A stretch of DNA of 5,208 nucleotides from Oscillospiraceae bacterium. GTDB taxonomy: Bacteria; Bacillota; Clostridia; Oscillospirales; QAMX01. The stretch covers positions 1 through 5,208 of the forward strand of contig CACYBP010000265.1 in NCBI GenBank assembly GCA_902772625.1, in the 5' to 3' direction. The position numbers and the translations under genes are program-made. This document shows positions 1 to 5,096 of this stretch, piece after piece (within the stretch, counting starts at the first letter, position 1; each line of letters begins with the position of its first letter). Under the pieces are notes generated by a model. It had not been told where the DNA came from. It worked only from the letters and a program-made list of their open reading frames with translations, and did not search any database.

Positions 1-6
1 CCGTCC

Positions 7-1095
7 TTACCGTCTTCCGGCGCCGCCGCCGCGGGAACGGCCTCCGCCGCCCCGGAAGGATCCGCCTGAGGGCCGGAATCCGCCCGAGGGCCGGGAACCG
101 CCCGACCGGCGGGAAGAGCCGCCTCCTCCCGAAGACCCGCCGAAGAAGGAGCCGAAGGAGGAGCGCGAAGAAGAGCGGCGCGCCGTGCCGCCGAAGCCGC
201 CGAAATTCCCGAAGTGCGGGGGCGGCGGGGGCGGTCCCGATCCGCCGAAGCTCCGGCGGAAGGAGGAGGAATGGGGATTGCGGAAGGTGGTGTGCGACCG
301 GGGGATCTCCACCGGATTTCTTGGCCGGTAGGCGATGGCGGCGATGATGACGATCAGGATCAGAAGCACGATCAGCACCGCCGCGGCGATCAGGACGACC
401 TTGATCACGGTCTTGACGAAGCCGAAGAAGGAAAAGCCCTTTTCCTCCGCCTCGGTCCCGGCCGGGGAGGTGTCCCTCTCCCCGCTTTCGGGGCGGGAGG
501 GGATCATGCCGCCGGTCTCGCTTTCGGCCGGGGAGGTTTCGGAAACGGCGCTTTCGCCCTCCTCCCCGGTTTCGGCCTCCACCGTGACGCCGTAGGCGGT
601 CTCAAAGAAGGAGATCAGGGACGCGAAGATCTTCCTGACCCCCGAATCGTAGCGCTTCACGGCGAAATCCGGCTCGAGATCGGCGTTCAGCATCAGTTTC
701 AGCACGCCTGAGGACAGAAGATCCTCTATCCCCTCGCCCTGCAGGGCCCAGTAATCGTCCTCTTCGATGGAGAGGAGCAGGAGAACGCCGTTGTTCTTCT
801 CCCGGTCGCCGATCTTCCAGGCGTTGAACAGCGCGTGGGCGTAATCCGCGATGTCCCGGTCCCCCGTGGTCTCCACCGTGACCACCACGATCTGGGCCCC
901 GGTGAGAGCTGAAAGGCTCCGGTTCTTCGCGACGACGTCCTTTTCGGTGCTTTCGGCGAGGACGTTCGCGCCGTCGTACACGTAAAAGGAGGAGGTCGGC
1001 GACGGGATGTCCGCGTCGCTTTTTCCGGCGCAGGCCGAAAGAAGCGCCGTGAGAAGAAGCGCCATCGCCAGAAGGCGCTTGAGGTCTTTCTTCAT
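7..1095 (-). CDS. TPM-domain (YgcG-like) membrane lipoprotein with Arg/Gly/Ser-rich tail
   Basis: This is a complete 362-residue protein. Residues 1-22 form a lipoprotein signal peptide: a basic start (MKKDLKR), a hydrophobic core and the lipobox L19-S-A-C22. A TPM domain (PF04536 type) covers about 36-169, from the FYVYDGANVL start through the WKIGDREKNNGVLLL core at 93-107. An acidic Ser/Thr/Glu linker (about 171-219; 14 acidic and 3 basic residues) leads to one strong membrane helix at about 228-256. The tail (257-362) holds 18 Arg, no Lys and one Glu, a run of six prolines (288-293) and Gly/Ser/RGG-like sequence. The inferred topology is TPM domain outside and tail inside, which fits the positive-inside rule. 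TPM domains have been linked to photosystem II repair in plants and to envelope roles in bacteria; the biochemical activity here is unknown. The ATG follows a GGGGGAAG site 6 nt upstream. The gene lies 39 bp after the LemA-like gene, a common pairing. Confidence 0.88.
   Translation of the reverse strand: MKKDLKRLLAMALLLTALLSACAGKSDADIPSPTSSFYVYDGANVLAESTEKDVVAKNRSLSALTGAQIVVVTVETTGDRDIADYAHALFNAWKIGDREKNNGVLLLLSIEEDDYWALQGEGIEDLLSSGVLKLMLNADLEPDFAVKRYDSGVRKIFASLISFFETAYGVTVEAETGEEGESAVSETSPAESETGGMIPSRPESGERDTSPAGTEAEEKGFSFFGFVKTVIKVVLIAAAVLIVLLILIVIIAAIAYRPRNPVEIPRSHTTFRNPHSSSFRRSFGGSGPPPPPPHFGNFGGFGGTARRSSSRSSFGSFFGGSSGGGGSSRRSGGSRPSGGFRPSGGSFRGGGGRSRGGGAGRR
62..115 (-). repeat. Three tandem 18-bp units in the TPM tail coding sequence
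   Basis: Three consecutive 18-bp units (62-79, 80-97, 98-115) start ccgcctgag, ccgcccgag and ccgcccgac on the plus strand. The first two differ at only a few positions, and the third diverges more. They encode the repeated Arg-Pro-Ser-Gly-Gly-Phe/Ser pattern near residues 328-345 of the TPM protein. The unit is a whole number of codons, so copy-number change would keep the frame. Confidence 0.7.
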
Positions 1096-1099
1096 GCCG

Positions 1100-1109
1100 G
1101 TCTTCCCCC
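1100..1109 (-). promoter_or_regulatory. Shine-Dalgarno site for the TPM gene
   Basis: The minus strand reads GGGGGAAGAC just before the ATG at 1095, with GGAAG ending 6 nt from the start codon. This supports the lipoprotein start, which in turn gives an intact signal peptide. Confidence 0.6.
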
Positions 1110-1134
1110 TTTTCCAAAGCGTTTCAAGTGAAAT

Positions 1135-1665
1135 TCAATCAAAGGTGACGGCTTCTTTCCGTCCGAAGGTGAGAAGCGACGCCGGGAAGCCCTTCACCGC
1201 GGCGTTGTAGCGCGCGGCGGCGCGGGCGTAGGACGCGTTGTTTCTGAGCCTCATCCAGGTGGAATCCATCTCGTAAAAATACAGGGTGGCCTTTTTCGCC
1301 GTCTCCTCCTCCCCGGAGGTCTGGAGGGTCTGATAGACCGCGGCGGCCGCCCGGTGCACCGGGTCGATCCCGTGCGTCACGCCGAAGGGAGAGCTTTTCT
1401 CCTCATCGAAAAGCGAGAGCGCTTTCCGGAGTTCTTCTCCCCCGTCCCCGGCGAGGCTTGAAAGGCGGGAGGCGTAATCGGCGTATTTCCCGAGATCCTC
1501 GGTGACCGAGCCGTAGGCTTCGGTGCGTTCGGTATAGGCCTTTTCCACCTTCCCCGAAAGCGAAGCTACCGTCCGGTTCGCCCCGAGAAAGATCGCGAGG
1601 AGCACGATCAGGGCAAGCCCGACCCAGGCCAGGGGCCGGTTTTCCCAAAAGCTTCTGCTTTTCAT
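1135..1665 (-). CDS. LemA-family small membrane protein (divergent)
   Basis: This is a 176-residue protein. It has one N-terminal membrane helix (about 12-29), no cleavage motif, and then a largely helical domain. The family assignment rests on the C-terminal part (about 139-176): an Arg/Asn/Tyr helix, then YNAAVKGFPASLL at 153-165. This matches the LemA pattern in which a YN..V...FP motif closes the last helix before a short GF/GRKE-type tail. The first helix after the membrane segment (about 38-70) corresponds in position to the usual LemA first helix but lacks its typical RYDLIPNLV wording, so the protein is divergent. Family members are anchored at the membrane by the N-terminus; the molecular role is unsettled. 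The ATG lies only 6 bp after the telA stop codon and has just a weak CGGAA 10 nt upstream, so translational coupling to telA is likely. The TPM gene follows after 39 bp. Confidence 0.75.
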   Translation of the reverse strand: MKSRSFWENRPLAWVGLALIVLLAIFLGANRTVASLSGKVEKAYTERTEAYGSVTEDLGKYADYASRLSSLAGDGGEELRKALSLFDEEKSSPFGVTHGIDPVHRAAAAVYQTLQTSGEEETAKKATLYFYEMDSTWMRLRNNASYARAAARYNAAVKGFPASLLTFGRKEAVTFD

Positions 1666-1671
1666 CGCAGC

Positions 1672-2829
1672 TTAATTCCGCACTTCCAGGAGCTTTTCTT
1701 TGATCTGGCCTTCGATGCGGGACAGCTCGGCCTCGGCGGCGCGGCGCTTCTCCTTGCCCTCGGCGCTGATCTTCTGCACGTCGTCCAGGGTGGCGATCAG
1801 CTCTTCGTTGGTGTGGGTCAGGGTCTCGATATCGATGATGCCGCGCTCCGATTCCTTCGCGATCTCCACGGTGCTCTGGTGGAGCTTTTCGGCGTTCTTC
1901 TTCAGGAGATCGTTGGTCATGTCGGTGACCGCTCTCTCGGCCTTCAGCGCCTCTTCGGAATGGGCAAGGCCCAGGGAGAGCAGCATCTGGCTCTTCCAGA
2001 GGGGGATGGTGTTAACCACGGTGGACTGGATCTTCTCGGACATGCGGTTGTCGTTGCCCTGCACCAGGCGGATCTGCGGCGCCATCTGGATGGAGACCAT
2101 GCGCGTCAGCTCCAGATCGTAGATCCTCTTTTCAAACCGGTCGCACAGAGCGGCGAAATCGTTGGCCGCCTGAGCGTCCTCGGGGAGATTCGAGGCCTTC
2201 GCCTTTTCTTTCAGCGCGGGCAGGGTCACGCTTCTTTCATGGGCCAGCTTCTGCTTTCCGGCCATGATATACATGGAAAGCTCCTTGAAATAGTTGAGGT
2301 TGGCGTCGTAAAGCTGATCCAGCACCGCCACGTCCTTCATCAGGGTGACCTGGTGTCCCTCCAGAACGCCCACGATGTCGTTGACGCTGACCTCCACCTT
2401 GTCGTAACGCGCCTTCAGGGTGGCGACCTTCTTTTTCGCGCCGCGGAAAAGCCCGAGGAAGCCCTTGTCGTTCACTTCTCCGTTGAAGCTTTTCAGCTCG
2501 CCCACCAGTTTGGAAAGATCGTCGCCCACCTCGCCCAGATCGCGGGTGCGCACCGCCTTCAGGGCGCCGTCGGAGAAATCGGCCACCTTCTGCTGGGTGC
2601 CCGCGCCGTACTGCATCACCTGGGTGGAGTCGGTAATGTCGATGGTCTCGGCGAAATCCGACACCATCTTCTTTTCCTCCGGGGTGAGGTTCGCTTCGGT
2701 CATGGCGGCGAGCTCCTCGGCGCCGGCCTTTACGGTCTCCAGCTCCAGGGCGCTCTTTTCGGCCTCGGCCGCCTTCTGCGTGCCGAAGGGATCCAGCGTC
2801 AGCTTGAATTCGGGAGTCTTGTTTTCCAT
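1672..2829 (-). CDS. telA: TelA/YaaN family toxic anion resistance protein
   Basis: This is a complete 385-residue protein of about the usual length for the TelA family (PF05816). It has no signal peptide or membrane helix and is almost entirely charged helix. Two family hallmarks are clear. One is the segment at about 162-191 with DVAVLDQLYDANLNYFKELS and a following YIMAGKQKL. The other is at about 248-281, with QMAPQIRLVQGN, then KIQSTVVNTIPLWKSQM. The C-terminal third (about 295-385) looks like a long coiled coil. Members are associated with resistance to tellurite and other toxic anions or to cell-envelope agents; the mechanism is not established and the protein is presumed cytoplasmic, acting with membrane partners. 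It sits 54 bp downstream of xpaC, the same order as xpaC-yaaN in Bacillus subtilis, and 6 bp upstream of the LemA-like gene. The start has a GAAAGGAAGAC site with GGAAG 10 nt from the ATG. Confidence 0.93.
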   Translation of the reverse strand: MENKTPEFKLTLDPFGTQKAAEAEKSALELETVKAGAEELAAMTEANLTPEEKKMVSDFAETIDITDSTQVMQYGAGTQQKVADFSDGALKAVRTRDLGEVGDDLSKLVGELKSFNGEVNDKGFLGLFRGAKKKVATLKARYDKVEVSVNDIVGVLEGHQVTLMKDVAVLDQLYDANLNYFKELSMYIMAGKQKLAHERSVTLPALKEKAKASNLPEDAQAANDFAALCDRFEKRIYDLELTRMVSIQMAPQIRLVQGNDNRMSEKIQSTVVNTIPLWKSQMLLSLGLAHSEEALKAERAVTDMTNDLLKKNAEKLHQSTVEIAKESERGIIDIETLTHTNEELIATLDDVQKISAEGKEKRRAAEAELSRIEGQIKEKLLEVRN

Positions 2830-2837
2830 GATATACG

Positions 2838-2848
2838 GTCTTCCTTTC
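2838..2848 (-). promoter_or_regulatory. Shine-Dalgarno site for telA
   Basis: The minus-strand sequence GAAAGGAAGAC lies 8 nt from the ATG, with its GGAAG core at 10 nt spacing. It is part of a purine-rich xpaC-telA spacer in which GAAAAGAC occurs twice. The same 11-mer precedes the isomerase gene. Confidence 0.6.
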
Positions 2849-2883
2849 GTCTTTTCTCTTTTTTGTCTTTTCGAAAGCGGAAA

Positions 2884-3546
2884 TCACTTCATTCCGTCTT
2901 TATTGAGCATCGCTTCCAGCACGCGCACGTCGGAGGTGATGTCCAGTACGTCGTCGGCAAACAGGGCGTCGTACTGTCTCTTCGTGGCGTCCAGCACCGA
3001 AACAAGGCCTTCCTCCGCCGCGTTTCCGGTCTTTTCCGCGTTCTCCCCCGCGTCGGGATGGCGCGAAAGGAGCACGCATTTTTCGGTGAGCTTCACCGCC
3101 ACCGGCAGATAATAATTGATATAGCGCCGCAGCTTCGCAAGATCGTCCGGAGAGGCGATCACCGCCTCCCGGATCTTCGCGATCCCTTCCGCGATCTTTT
3201 CCATCAGGAGCGCCGAGGAGGGTTTCCCCGCCTTCACCAGAGCGGCGTTTCCCAGGATCGCGTCGGCCACCCGGTCAAGCTCTCCCACTGCGTCGTCCAG
3301 AGCGACATTCCCGCTGGCAAACGGGACCTCCACCCGCCGGGTCTTTTTCGGGAGAACGAGCTTCACAAGGAAGCCCACCCCCGCCGAGACCAGGGCGACC
3401 AGAAGGATCTGCCACAGATGTGCCATGGGAAAGAACAGCGCCGCGAGTATCCATACCCCCGCCGCCGCCCAGATCGGGATCGCGGAGGGCACCGGGACTT
3501 CCTTGAATTTCCGTCCCACCGGCGCCCGGTTTTCCTGTTTTTCCAT
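2884..3546 (-). CDS. xpaC: XpaC family protein (5-bromo-4-chloroindolyl phosphate hydrolysis protein family)
   Basis: This is a complete 220-residue protein. The first 20 residues are polar and basic. Two closely spaced membrane helices follow at about 22-39 and 44-64, joined by a short loop (PMAHL). A basic patch (KLVLPKKTRRVEVP, 62-75) marks the start of a cytoplasmic helical domain (about 75-220) with segments such as AIASPDD-like turns and KLRRYINYYLPVAVKLTEKC at 139-158. That short LRxFxxYYLPxxxKL-type motif is typical of XpaC/PF10112. The family name comes from an X-phosphate hydrolysis phenotype in Bacillus, and no phosphatase motif is visible here. XpaC proteins are routinely encoded next to TelA, as they are here, so a membrane partner role for TelA is the best inference. 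The start has a strong AGGAGAGG site 6 nt upstream. The gene begins 35 bp after the HAD gene. Confidence 0.87.
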   Translation of the reverse strand: MEKQENRAPVGRKFKEVPVPSAIPIWAAAGVWILAALFFPMAHLWQILLVALVSAGVGFLVKLVLPKKTRRVEVPFASGNVALDDAVGELDRVADAILGNAALVKAGKPSSALLMEKIAEGIAKIREAVIASPDDLAKLRRYINYYLPVAVKLTEKCVLLSRHPDAGENAEKTGNAAEEGLVSVLDATKRQYDALFADDVLDITSDVRVLEAMLNKDGMK

Positions 3547-3552
3547 ATTGAT

Positions 3553-3560
3553 CCTCTCCT
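3553..3560 (-). promoter_or_regulatory. Shine-Dalgarno site for xpaC
   Basis: AGGAGAGG on the minus strand, 6 nt before the ATG at 3546, is the best match to the anti-Shine-Dalgarno sequence in the window. It fixes the start and suggests that xpaC is translated independently of the preceding gene. Confidence 0.7.
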
Positions 3561-3581
3561 GCCGTTTTGCGCCGGTCCGGA

Positions 3582-4277
3582 TCAGGCTTCGTTTCGAAGC
3601 CGGTCGATCAGGGCCGGAAGCTCCGCGACCGTATCCACTTCATAGGGCGCTTTTTCGATCCCTTCGCACCAGACGCCGGTGGTCCTGACCCAGACCGGGA
3701 TATATCCCGCCCGGCGCGAGCCGTCTACGTCGTTAAGCGGGTTGTCACCCGCGTAAAGAAGAGTTCCCGGCTCTTCCCCGAGCCTTTCGGCCATCAGGCG
3801 GAAGGGCGCGGGATCGGGCTTTTTCGGGATCTTTTCCCCGTCGGCGATGACGATCTCATCGAACCGCCTTGCCATATCCAGGAGTCCGAGCTTCGCCCCC
3901 TGCACGCTTTCAGAGCCGTTGGTGATCAGGGCGACCTTCAGATCCCTTTCCCGGAGTGCCCGGAAGAAGGCGTCCTCAAAGGGGAAAGGCACCGCCGTGC
4001 GCCGGAAGCCCGCGTAGAGGCTTTCGGCGTAGCGGGAAAAGTCCGCGCTCTTCCGTAAAATCCCCCGGTCGATCAGGGCGGAGAAGATCCTTTCCCAGCC
4101 TTCGACGATATAGAGCCTGTCGGCCGCCGAAAGCTCTTCTGCAAATCTTCGGGGATCCACGCCGGGCATGAGATCCTCTCCGAGCCGTTCGACAAGAAAC
4201 GGCGCGAGCGCGCGGAGGGTGGCGTATCGGTCGAACAGGGTGTGATCCAGATCAAACACCGCGCCGGTGATTTTCAT
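3582..4277 (-). CDS. HAD-superfamily hydrolase (phosphatase-like, helical cap)
   Basis: This is a complete 231-residue protein with all four HAD motifs. Motif I is VFDLDHTLFD, with nucleophile D9 and acid/base D11. Motif II is LITNGS, with T119. Motif III is the Lys pair K152/K153 in IPKKPDP. Motif IV is GDNPLNDVDG, with D178 and D183 as the likely Mg2+-binding acids. The stretch between motifs I and II (about 17-100) is helical, which fits a C1-type cap as in YjjG/pyrimidine nucleotidase and phosphoglycolate phosphatase relatives. The expected reaction is Mg2+-dependent phosphate-ester hydrolysis in the cytoplasm; the substrate cannot be read from the sequence. Translation probably uses AAAGGA at 4292-4297, a long 14 nt from the ATG. 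The gene lies 63 bp after the isomerase, separated by a strong hairpin, and 35 bp before xpaC. Confidence 0.9.
   Translation of the reverse strand: MKITGAVFDLDHTLFDRYATLRALAPFLVERLGEDLMPGVDPRRFAEELSAADRLYIVEGWERIFSALIDRGILRKSADFSRYAESLYAGFRRTAVPFPFEDAFFRALRERDLKVALITNGSESVQGAKLGLLDMARRFDEIVIADGEKIPKKPDPAPFRLMAERLGEEPGTLLYAGDNPLNDVDGSRRAGYIPVWVRTTGVWCEGIEKAPYEVDTVAELPALIDRLRNEA
3585..3601 (-). repeat. 7-bp inverted repeat over the HAD gene 3' end
   Basis: GGCTTCG and CGAAGCC flank a 3-nt loop and overlap the last codons of the HAD gene, ending next to its stop codon. No T-tract follows on the minus strand, so it is not a canonical terminator. It could be a small mRNA hairpin in the gene junction, or chance in GC-rich coding sequence. 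Confidence 0.35.
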
Positions 4278-4304
4278 AGAGAGTTTTCCGGTCCTTTCAC
4301 GGTA

Positions 4305-4332
4305 CGGGGAAAAGGCCGCCGCCTTTTCCCCG
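4305..4332 (-). terminator. Strong intergenic hairpin between isomerase and HAD genes (terminator-like, no T-tract)
   Basis: CGGGGAAAAGGC (4305-4316) pairs perfectly with GCCTTTTCCCCG (4321-4332) around a 4-nt loop, giving a 12-bp stem within the 63-bp gap. On the minus strand it begins 8 nt after the isomerase stop codon, the usual place for a terminator. The sequence after the stem is TACCGTG rather than a T-run, so rho-independent termination should be weak. It could give partial read-through, protect the isomerase mRNA 3' end, or mark a processing site. Confidence 0.5.
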
Positions 4333-4340
4333 CTCCGGTC

Positions 4341-4913
4341 TTATTCTTCGGGCTTGGTCTCCAGCTTCAGGGGATAATCGCCCAGATGCTTCACCTTGAA
4401 GCCGTTTTTCTTGTATTCCTCGTAATCGAAGGCCTCCAGCTCGTCGATGGCCAGCTTGTGGAATTCGTAGAAATTCTTCCACCATTCGTATCCGGAGCCG
4501 AGCTCGGCGCCGAGATACGCGTCGGCGATGTCGCAGCCCATTTGCGGCGCCACGTAGAAGGCGCCCATGGCCAGGACGTTCACGCCGTTGCCGGTGATGG
4601 CCCGGAGAGCCGCCGGAACGCTTTCCACCACGCCCGCGTGCACGTGCGGGCACTTGCTGGCGGCGATGTGGATCCCCATGCCGGTGCCGCAGAAGACCAG
4701 GGCGCGCTCAAATTCGCCCTCGGAGATCATGCTGCCCACCCGGAGGCCGATGCGGTGGAACATCAGATCGGTGTCCTCCGCGTCGGGATCGGTGACGCCC
4801 ACGTCGGTGATCTTCCAGCCCTTGGCCTTCAGATGCGCCACCACGGCTTCCTTCAGGGGATATCCCGCGAAATCCGCGCCTACCAGAAGGTACTTGTCCT
4901 TGATCGTCTTCAT
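4341..4913 (-). CDS. RpiB/LacA/LacB family sugar-phosphate isomerase (divergent, C-terminally extended)
   Basis: This 190-residue protein has an RpiB-type Rossmann core (about 7-138): LLVGADFAGYPLKE at 9-22, catalytic-type C75 in FCGTGMGIHIAASK (74-87), and NVLAMGA (112-118). The family interconverts aldose and ketose phosphates. Typical RpiB enzymes are about 145-150 residues, so this one carries some 40 extra C-terminal residues, rich in aromatic and charged residues (GYEWWKNFYEFHK at 141-153, then about 154-190). The usual SDHAG motif reads ADFAG (F15 for His), the His of the CHD-type loop is E97, and the HN pair before the ANVLA motif is G108-N109. Substrate may therefore not be ribose 5-phosphate. 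I chose the ATG at 4913 because GGAAG lies 8 nt upstream and the protein then begins directly with the first beta strand; a longer in-frame start at 5027 would lie inside the promoter. Confidence 0.85.
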   Translation of the reverse strand: MKTIKDKYLLVGADFAGYPLKEAVVAHLKAKGWKITDVGVTDPDAEDTDLMFHRIGLRVGSMISEGEFERALVFCGTGMGIHIAASKCPHVHAGVVESVPAALRAITGNGVNVLAMGAFYVAPQMGCDIADAYLGAELGSGYEWWKNFYEFHKLAIDELEAFDYEEYKKNGFKVKHLGDYPLKLETKPEE

Positions 4914-4919
4914 ATCCAC

Positions 4920-4930
4920 GTCTTCCTTTC
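4920..4930 (-). promoter_or_regulatory. Shine-Dalgarno site for the isomerase gene
   Basis: GAAAGGAAGAC on the minus strand, with its GGAAG core 8 nt from the ATG at 4913. It decides the start against the longer in-frame option at 5027. Confidence 0.65.
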
Positions 4931-4940
4931 TTTTTTTAAA

Positions 4941-4984
4941 GGAGGGCAGGCCCTCCGAAGGTCTCCTGCGCCGGGGAACCCGGC
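4941..4984 (-). promoter_or_regulatory. Structured 5' leader of the isomerase transcript (two hairpins)
   Basis: Between the predicted transcription start (about 4992) and the ribosome-binding site lie two short inverted repeats. The first, in transcription order, is GCCGGG/CCCGGC with a 3-nt loop (4970-4984). The second is GGAGGG/CCCTCC with a 4-nt loop (4941-4956), followed by TTT and then an A-rich run. The second hairpin sits 10 nt upstream of the Shine-Dalgarno site and contains an SD-like GGAGGG in its stem. No known riboswitch class is recognised, and a regulatory role is only an inference. Confidence 0.35.
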
Positions 4985-4998
4985 TTTTCTCTCTTTTC

Positions 4999-5027
4999 AT
5001 TATAGCAAAAGCCGACCCGGTTTTCAA
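4999..5027 (-). promoter_or_regulatory. Sigma-A/sigma-70 type promoter for the isomerase gene
   Basis: On the minus strand TTGAAA (5022-5027) is followed after exactly 17 bp by TATAAT (4999-5004), a perfect -10 box and a five-of-six match to the -35 consensus at ideal spacing. Transcription should start near 4992, giving a leader of about 79 nt. The promoter lies directly downstream of the preceding gene's terminator. It is the only convincing promoter I see and may drive the isomerase alone or the whole array. Confidence 0.85.
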
Positions 5028-5050
5028 GTACGGGCCGCCCTCTTCCGGGC

Positions 5051-5087
5051 AAAAACAAAGCCCGCCTCCCGGAAAAGAAGCGGGCTT
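5051..5087 (-). terminator. Rho-independent terminator of the right-edge gene
   Basis: Read on the minus strand, AAGCCCGC (5080-5087) pairs with GCGGGCTT (5058-5065) across a 14-nt loop, and the stem runs into TTTGTTTTT (5051-5059). It starts 9 nt after the stop codon of the upstream gene. An alternative pairing exists between TTCCGGG in the loop (5068-5074) and CCCGGAA just after the T-tract (5043-5049). Confidence 0.85.
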
Positions 5088-5096
5088 GAGGTTGAT

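Noticed and set aside
459..537. A 13-bp direct repeat (459-471 and 525-537) within the TPM gene
   Set aside because: It encodes the TSPA tetrapeptide twice in a low-complexity linker. Shared codon choice explains it, and no target-site or mobile-element structure surrounds it.
214..711. A plus-strand open frame of 165 codons opposite the TPM gene
   Set aside because: Its Asp/Gly/Arg-rich low-complexity composition mirrors the GC-rich TPM coding strand, and the minus-strand gene has a signal peptide, domain and membrane helix.
602..1117. A minus-strand open frame of 171 codons in another frame of the TPM gene
   Set aside because: It is Arg/Gly/His-rich, as expected for an off-frame reading of GC-rich coding sequence, and conflicts with the TPM gene.
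2830..2883. A possible separate promoter in the purine-rich spacer before telA
   Set aside because: There is an A-rich tract and a repeated GAAAAGAC, but no -35/-10 pair at acceptable spacing.
1813..3645. A 610-codon open frame on the plus strand, antisense to telA and xpaC
   Set aside because: It is His/Leu/Gly/Arg-rich, has no recognisable domain, and lies opposite two well-supported genes. Long antisense open frames are common where GC-rich codon usage suppresses stop codons.
4914..5027. A longer start for the isomerase at 5027 adding 38 residues
   Set aside because: The extension is Arg/Lys-rich with no family match, starts in the -35 box and covers the -10 box. The ATG at 4913 has a good Shine-Dalgarno site and begins the fold directly.
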